DNA of 10,683 bases, taken from Cephalothrix spiralis. Taxonomy: Eukaryota; Nemertea; Palaeonemertea; Archinemertea; Cephalotrichidae. Below the pieces are notes generated by a model. The model ran no database searches. It worked only from the letters and a program-made list of their open reading frames with translations, and was not told where the DNA came from. Each line of letters opens with the position of its first letter. Position 1 is the stretch's first letter. The position numbers and the translations under genes are program-made. Below are positions 7,001-10,683 of this stretch, piece after piece. The stretch lies in assembly GCA_032353305.1 (NCBI GenBank), contig JAUCNG010396478.1, positions 1 through 10,683 on the forward strand, written 5' to 3'.

Positions 7001-8492
7001 TGATTTCCTTACTCAAAATTTCCTTCTTATCGGCAGCCATTTTTCGAGGCTGCTGTTTAACCGGTTTATTATCACCAGTGTCGATTTCAAATGGCATTGA
7101 GTCATTGTAACCTAGATCAAAATCACCCTTTGAGAAAACGTCTTGGAAATCAAAAAGTAAATTACGGAAAGTCCTAGCCTGAGAAATAGACAATTTTGAA
7201 CAACTACGATTGAAAAGATCTTTGAGATGTTCTGGGAGTGACATCTCCAAGTTAGATAAGTTTTCAGGCTCCCCTTCTAAGGTACTCTGGGGACCTTGAA
7301 GTAAGTTTTGGCGTAAGGTGTCCCCTAACTCTGATGTTGAAAAATCAGGGTCACTTATTGCTACATTAACGGACCTAGTGGAATCTGTTTTCATACTAGC
7401 TATACGAATTGTGCGATCTTCACAAGTTTCAATAATATCCCCCTCACCCTGATCTTTGCTTACTGCTAAAACTGTACCCTTTTTAAAATTCTTAGGTCTT
7501 TCACCTAAATACAAGAATTCAAGTTCCCATTTGCGCCGAGAAGAATCAATTATTCCATGCGGAGTAAGAACTTCAGTTTTTTTAGTCAGATCAGGATCAG
7601 GTGAAATAACTGACAGTTGAGAGGAAGTTGAAACAGAAGACAAGCGTACAGGAAGAAACTGTTTACTCCCTGGTTGGAGCCTGATGTGTTTGTCCAATTT
7701 TACAAAACGTACACTTGGAATTCCACTAGGGGTGGTCGCCTCTGTTATGATATCGACCTTTTGAGTTGGGAAATCTAAGTATTTTTTACCTTCGCTTTTC
7801 CATCGATTGATGATAGAACCTTCATAATAATCTAAAAATTCCTGGCCTAAAATAACAGGCATGACTGAATTAAATACTACAAAATCTATCAGATATGTCT
7901 GAGTACCTATTTTTACAGATAACAGAATGTGACCTTTGAAGGCAACAGATTCACCAGACACTGACAAAATCCAAGAATTTGATGGTATAAGAGTAGCCTT
8001 GACGTCTGAAGGTAATTTATTAAATTGTTCGATGTTCAAGCAAGAGCAATCTGCACCTGAATCAATAAGGCAATTATATTTTGAGTCACAAATAACACCA
8101 GGAACAAAAATGCTTGATCTGCCTAAAGCTGATCTTATTTCTGGCTGGTTATTATCGAATTTCCAACGCTGAATTGCTGTTTTGACATCAAAATCTTCTT
8201 TTGTCAAAGGCCCAATAAGAGTTTTAGGAACGAAAATCTCTTGTTGTTTCAGAATAATGTCTTTGATCTCTGACCATTCTTTTGATAAAGGCCCAATATC
8301 CCCTTCCCGAGGGATTTTTTCTTGATGACCAGATTTTTCCTCGATCTTAAGAATTGATGTTAATAATTGGTCATCGACTCCCTTTATATAGTTAAGGAAC
8401 TCTGGAGACTGATCAGTTATTTCCGGTCTTGTTTGTCTCCCTGACTCGACCGACTGGCGTTTAAAGAATTCTGATCTTCTGGAGACTTTGAA
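4065..8492 (-). CDS. pol: Pol polyprotein: protease, RT, RNase H, integrase
   Basis: The open frame runs from just after a TGA at 8493-8495 to the stop at 4065. It is in the -1 frame relative to gag and probably made as a Gag-Pol fusion; there is no need for its own ATG. Numbering residues from the Leu codon at 8205-8207: aspartic protease DSGA at 49-52, with ILGQEFL near 119-125; RT motif A SSMDLIQGF (Asp473), motif B FGFAGCPGTFQ, catalytic YLDD at 535-538; RNase H acidic residues Asp682 (VDSDAS), Glu725, Asp749 and Asp792; a CINCKHC cluster at 799-805; integrase HHCC His945, His952, Cys982, Cys985; catalytic Asp1014, Asp1074 and Glu1110, with 35 residues between the last two (D,D35E). WQGPF at 1248-1252 is the GPY/F motif. 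No key residue is missing. The tail (about 1290-1380) is acidic and repetitive. Confidence 0.95.
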   Translation of the reverse strand, partial: FKVSRRSEFFKRQSVESGRQTRPEITDQSPEFLNYIKGVDDQLLTSILKIEEKSGHQEKIPREGDIGPLSKEWSEIKDIILKQQEIFVPKTLIGPLTKEDFDVKTAIQRWKFDNNQPEIRSALGRSSIFVPGVICDSKYNCLIDSGADCSCLNIEQFNKLPSDVKATLIPSNSWILSVSGESVAFKGHILLSVKIGTQTYLIDFVVFNSVMPVILGQEFLDYYEGSIINRWKSEGKKYLDFPTQKVDIITEATTPSGIPSVRFVKLDKHIRLQPGSKQFLPVRLSSVSTSSQLSVISPDPDLTKKTEVLTPHGIIDSSRRKWELEFLYLGERPKNFKKGTVLAVSKDQGEGDIIETCEDRTIRIASMKTDSTRSVNVAISDPDFSTSELGDTLRQNLLQGPQSTLEGEPENLSNLEMSLPEHLKDLFNRSCSKLSISQARTFRNLLFDFQDVFSKGDFDLGYNDSMPFEIDTGDNKPVKQQPRKMAADKKEILSKEIKKLKEGGLIRDSHSAWSSNAVIVQKKETGQWRVCIDYRAVNNLSCKDAYRLPNIDEAVDSLSGAKFFSSMDLIQGFNQCAISKNTIPKTAFHGPNGLYEWLVMPFGFAGCPGTFQRLMDRVMQDLTLKELILYLDDILSFASTFEEAIKRLATIFTRLREANLKLKPKKCIFLQNSVEYCGYLATDQGLQSCPKKVKAITEWPTPKSITEVRSFVGFCSYLRKFIKDFAAICRPLHEIAAKKKGFAWSKEAEIAFLDLKDKLVSPPILSYPTPEGKFIVDSDASAFALGGIIKQEVDGEEKIIAYHSRCLSREERRWCTTQRELIAVIDLLKSYKHYLWSHFTVRVDHASLKWLMSFKSLENKLARWLEFLSRFSFDIEYRPGKIHILPDGMSRRPCINCKHCERVESNSIGLVDQGTQYDPPETPISISALQSTTSAEKLNTISKTIKPIEWPEDQGSQKHAQNSDLEIKKIIEWKNESEKRPEFEKYSGYDMSLRIYVTNWDRLFLRDGILYHEWIQPTGSHVDQFVVPKCLRNKVLEQMHSDASAGHLGPEKTKLRIRERFWWPKSNTSIDDYIKQCDPCALRNRPHAYGRAKARKAIIGLPSDRLDFDLMGPVNPSLNGMKYLFVVCDKFTKWVECYALRETSAETLVHTLITEYLCRYGMCSVLLSDQGQNVDGRLMREMAKLLGSLKIRTAPYCPRSNGSCENRNFVIANILAKLCRDNPGNWDTILPFAMLSIRSAVNSSTGYTPARMHLGREIRLPIDLAHGSYLGMKRSSPLEYINRLQDDMIRVHDFARESLEKSSVVAQRNWNARCTPGAFKTGDPVMVHRKSFDPGPTKFQDKWQGPFIVKEVINDVIYRLQCKESGKRMFQNIHFDRLKHYHGSNLPSWHSETVAQGSQGPVHTTDQDEPERITEGSHSPTPTTEQDEPEHIASDSDSNCTEAEITSYHRPQRTKIPNKKFQDFVCNVSLADKSS
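4200..4313 (-). repeat. Two-copy tandem repeat of 57 bp in the pol C-terminal tail
   Basis: The word GGTTCATCCTG recurs on the plus strand at 4207 and 4264, a period of 57 bases or 19 codons. The two encoded segments share the pattern GS..P..TT.QDEPE.I. This region follows the integrase GPY/F segment and is acidic and probably disordered. An in-frame expansion is the simplest explanation. Confidence 0.75.
8196..8297 (-). repeat. Direct repeat of 21 bp in the pol N-terminus, period 81 bp
   Basis: Positions 8277-8297 and 8196-8216 are 21-base direct repeats differing at only two bases. They are 81 bases (27 codons) apart, so both encode the same kind of peptide in the pol frame: IGPLSKE and IGPLTKE. 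They lie between the frameshift site and the protease. Possible reasons are a duplicated polyprotein cleavage site or a plain in-frame duplication. Confidence 0.75.
8404..8453 (-). promoter_or_regulatory. Predicted H-type pseudoknot stimulating the frameshift
   Basis: Five bases after the slippery site, TCGGTC (8453-8448) can pair with GACCGG (8428-8423), giving five Watson-Crick pairs and one G-U. Inside its loop, GGAGAC (8440-8435) is the perfect complement of GTCTCC (8409-8404), which lies beyond the first stem. The interleaved order makes an H-type pseudoknot rather than nested hairpins. The spacer length fits known -1 frameshift signals. The pairing is read by eye; no energy was calculated, and the long second loop (13 bases) is a weak point. 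Confidence 0.6.
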
Positions 8493-9967
8493 TCAGAATT
8501 GGTTTTTGACTTATTATTCTTTTTTTTAGAATAATAATTGTCTTTAAACTGCTTTGGAGGTGTCGGGGCTGCTGAGTACCTACAATTAGGATAATCAGAT
8601 GCATAGTACATCTCCTCCATGCGACCAGTTAAGTAGTCTAAATGAAGAGCCTGGGCATCCCTAATCTGATGCACTTCGCTTATAATTTCAGATTTAATAG
8701 TCTTGAAATTGGGTTGTTCAGCAGTAGAGAAACGAACAGAAGGTTGGCTGCCCTCCTTTTTTTTGTTATTTTGGAAGTGGTTGGCAAGTTCAACCGCTTC
8801 CATTAGAGATTTTGGCCTGGAATTCATTGTCCATGTTTTTACGTATGGATCAATTATGGCGTTAAGGAAGGCTCTTAGCCCCATTGATTTTTGAAGTTCG
8901 CTCTCCTCACTACTACCCCCCATCCTTCGAACGATGTTTGAAATGTTTTGGGACAAAGCCTCAAAAGATTCACCCTTTTGCTGAATTAGTAAATCTAATT
9001 CAGTTACAAGAGTGTCGAAGTCGGTCTTTTTTTTAAAAACCAGGATTAATTCATCCCAAATTCTCAGATGAGTTAAGGTCTCTGGGTTTGGGATACCCCC
9101 AATGATCTTTTTCGCTTTGCCTTGAAGGCACGACAACAGCTGAACACAGCGATTCTTGTCGTTTAGCGCATAATTGTCGGCCACCACCGTGAATTCAACT
9201 TGAAAAAGTTCAATCGACGTAGTACCATCATATCTAGGATATGACATCTTTTGCGGTACATGGCGAGACGCAAAGGACATTTCTGACATATTTCCCTGAA
9301 CAGGGATATTAGGTAATATGTGAGGGGTGTTAGATATAATATTCCCTTTGGCTTCTTGTGGACTGCTAAAACTGTTGCCCACAGATGAACTTGGGTTACA
9401 CCGACATGAGGTACAGATAGAATGATATCCTATACCGGTATCAGTTTGTGGAACAGTTTTATATGCAGGTACTGGTGCATCTATTAAATTGTACGATATA
9501 TTATGGGATACATTTTGACTAAATGGCTGTCTTTCATCAGCGAATGTGACTGTCCCCCCTCTAGGAAAATTAAGTGAGCCTAAACTCAAATCTTGCATTA
9601 TCAAACTGTTTTGTCGAGGTTCAGATATTGGAAAATAGCTCCCATGATGCTCTCCCTGGACAGCCGGTATAACCGAAACTCCCCGGGGTGAGTTATGATA
9701 CCTGTGAAATGATCTAGTATCCATTGGAGGTATATTGGAAACAATGTCAGATCCCCCATCAAATGACATAAGGTCCCCTCTAGGAGAATGGAATTGCTCT
9801 ATATGAGGGGTCGATGACGGTCTTAAATTGCTCCGTGAAAAGTGAGAGGGTGTTAATAATGGACGGTCATCAGTCAAGGTCTCCCCCCCAAACTCAGTTG
9901 AAAATTGACTATGATCAGCCTGGATGACTGTATCTGAAGGGCGAGTAGCGTTATTAAAAAATGCCAT
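8417..9967 (-). CDS. gag: Gag polyprotein (capsid), 516 aa
   Basis: This is the structural Gag protein that forms the virus-like particle packaging the element RNA. The start is a real ATG in good context (G at -3 and +4), and an in-frame TAG lies three codons upstream. Residues 1-240 are low in complexity and rich in Ser, Pro and Asn, with three PRG motifs near residues 62-64, 94-96 and 135-137. Residues about 240-400 look like a retrotransposon capsid: YPRYDG, then helices around FQVEFTVVADNYAL, CVQLLSCLQGKAKKIIGGI, IWDELILVFKKKTDFDTL and LMEAVELANHFQ. A short coiled-coil-like part (about 425-455) and a basic Lys/Asn/Ser tail (480-516) follow. No CCHC zinc knuckle is present; the only Cys cluster is CTSCRC near 185-190. 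The basic tail may bind RNA instead. The last 25 codons overlap pol, and they hold the frameshift site. Confidence 0.9.
   Translation of the reverse strand: MAFFNNATRPSDTVIQADHSQFSTEFGGETLTDDRPLLTPSHFSRSNLRPSSTPHIEQFHSPRGDLMSFDGGSDIVSNIPPMDTRSFHRYHNSPRGVSVIPAVQGEHHGSYFPISEPRQNSLIMQDLSLGSLNFPRGGTVTFADERQPFSQNVSHNISYNLIDAPVPAYKTVPQTDTGIGYHSICTSCRCNPSSSVGNSFSSPQEAKGNIISNTPHILPNIPVQGNMSEMSFASRHVPQKMSYPRYDGTTSIELFQVEFTVVADNYALNDKNRCVQLLSCLQGKAKKIIGGIPNPETLTHLRIWDELILVFKKKTDFDTLVTELDLLIQQKGESFEALSQNISNIVRRMGGSSEESELQKSMGLRAFLNAIIDPYVKTWTMNSRPKSLMEAVELANHFQNNKKKEGSQPSVRFSTAEQPNFKTIKSEIISEVHQIRDAQALHLDYLTGRMEEMYYASDYPNCRYSAAPTPPKQFKDNYYSKKKNNKSKTNSDSKSPEDQNSLNASRSSQGDKQDRK
8459..8465 (-). promoter_or_regulatory. 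-1 ribosomal frameshift slippery site T TTA AAC
   Basis: On the minus strand the bases read TTTAAAC, and the gag codons split them as T TTA AAC, the X XXY YYZ arrangement needed for tandem -1 slippage. After slipping, the codons TTT and AAA lie in the pol frame, which stays open to the end of integrase. The site sits inside the gag/pol overlap (8417-8492), 13 sense codons before the gag stop. This heptamer is among the most efficient known in animal RNA viruses. No other heptamer of this class was seen in the overlap. Confidence 0.85.
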
Positions 9968-9976
9968 ATCAGTAGG

Positions 9977-10683
9977 CTATCTAGTAGTATTTTATTGTAT
10001 GATTACGGTATGAAAAAAATCACCCGTAAATCATCAAAAGTATTTTAACTATTAAGGCTGAGTAGAACTTAGAGTTACAAAGTGTCAAGTGTACTACTAA
10101 TGATCAAGAAAAAAGCTATACAAGTACTAGTCAGCTAGTCAAAAGAATTAAAAATTTTGAAATTTTTGTTACACCAAATAATGTCTCAAAATTTATGAAA
10201 AAAATGGCCATTAAGTACCTTTGCGTAATAATCAGAGCCTTTATGTTGTTAATATTCATTGTGAGGTAATACAAAATTGGAATACATGCAAATTTAACAA
10301 AATATGGTCCATCTTAAAGCCACGAGGTTTTCGGAACAATGGGGTTCAATTCGCGAATTCGATTTGTGAAAATAAAAATTTTTAAATTGATAAATTACCT
10401 ATTTAAAATATTTTAAAACGTGCAGGGCTCTAGTGAGAAGTAAAGTGAACCTTAGTGCAGATAACAAGTAGCTTTAAGATGGATTTAGGATATTATATTA
10501 CATGTTTATTGCATATTAATACGAGAGCATAATTCAACATGACCTACTGTATACAAACCGCTATAAAAGAGAAAGAACGGAATAATGTCGGATTGCGAGT
10601 CAATTTCGGTCCGATCTGAAATGCAGACCTGACCGGAATACTGTCAGTTTGCGGATCGAATTGCAAGTTATTGTTCATAAATA
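9977..10683. other. Element leader or 5' LTR region without coding potential
   Basis: There is no open frame of note upstream of gag. I looked on the minus strand for TGG-starting primer-binding sites next to a CA end. The TGG words found (for example at 10176, 10208 and 10312) do not match tRNA 3' ends that I know. A perfect palindrome AATTCGCGAATT occurs near 10348-10359, and the last 110 bases hold a diverged direct repeat and more CpG than the rest. The 5' LTR is probably beyond the window, or too diverged to see by eye. Confidence 0.6.
10578..10662. repeat. Diverged direct repeat, period 56 bp
   Basis: From 10578 and from 10634 the plus strand shares CGGAATA, TGTC, TTGCG and TC.A at the same spacing, with about three quarters of 29 bases matching. 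The stretch is richer in CpG than its surroundings. It may be a sub-repeat of a 5' LTR or promoter, or host DNA. Confidence 0.45.

Larger units (their letters stand above)
2096..10683 (-). mobile_element. Ty3/Gypsy LTR retrotransposon with extra 3' genes; 5' end not seen
   Basis: The order gag, protease, reverse transcriptase, RNase H, integrase on the minus strand is that of Ty3/Gypsy (Metaviridae) elements; in Ty1/Copia elements integrase precedes reverse transcriptase. Pol ends with a GPY/F-type segment and has no chromodomain. Two more reading frames lie where errantiviruses and retroviruses carry env, but neither resembles an envelope protein: I see no signal peptide or membrane segment. 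The low-coordinate limit given here is a G-rich polypurine-tract candidate, and the high-coordinate limit is only the window edge. I compared the leader side (9968-10683) with 1-2095 by eye and found no convincing long repeat, so the LTR pair is unproven. All coding frames are uninterrupted, which suggests a young copy. The clade within Ty3/Gypsy was not assigned. Confidence 0.85.

Noticed and set aside
8205-8207. TTG as a true start codon for pol
   Set aside because: The pol frame continues open to 8492 and overlaps gag, with a frameshift site in the overlap. The TTG is an internal Leu codon.
10165-10176. TGGTGTAACA on the minus strand as primer-binding site
   Set aside because: It does not extend to a match with a tRNA 3' end that I recognise, and no CA-ended LTR border is demonstrated beside it.

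Overview
The window carries one large, apparently intact LTR retrotransposon of the Ty3/Gypsy (Metaviridae) type on the minus strand, inside AT-rich DNA with no other recognisable gene. The polyprotein families, the long AT-rich noncoding flanks and good spliceosomal splice sites point to an animal genome, probably an invertebrate. The sequence alone does not fix the species. There are no bacterial features.

Layout in the reading direction of the element (high to low coordinates): 10683-9968 is leader or upstream sequence with no LTR that I could prove. Next come gag (9967-8417) and pol (open frame 8492-4065), which holds protease, reverse transcriptase, RNase H and integrase. A short noncoding stretch with small tandem repeats follows, then an accessory ORF of 261 codons ending in a Cys/His zinc-finger-like motif (3853-3068), then an exon-like frame coding for an SGNH/GDSL-type hydrolase (2937-2401). 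After that lie a two-copy repeat of about 125 bp (2141-2390) and a G-rich polypurine-tract candidate (2105-2096). The rest, 2095-1, is very AT-rich and has no supported gene; it may include the 3' LTR and host DNA.

Two expression devices can be read directly. First, gag and pol overlap by about 76 bases and pol lies in the -1 frame. The overlap holds a canonical T TTA AAC slippery heptamer in the gag frame, followed after 5 bases by sequence that can fold into an H-type pseudoknot. Second, the SGNH frame has no ATG before its catalytic serine block, but it is preceded by a strong 3' splice site. A perfect GTAAGT donor lies five codons inside the upstream accessory ORF, and the codon phase matches. 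One transcript could therefore give the 261-residue protein when unspliced and the hydrolase when spliced, with the same start codon.

The most unusual content is this two-gene, env-position cassette: a Cys/His-finger orphan protein plus an SGNH hydrolase in a Ty3/Gypsy element whose Gag lacks a CCHC zinc knuckle. All coding frames are free of stops, which suggests a recent insertion. LTRs, primer-binding site and target-site duplication could not be identified, so the element ends remain open.
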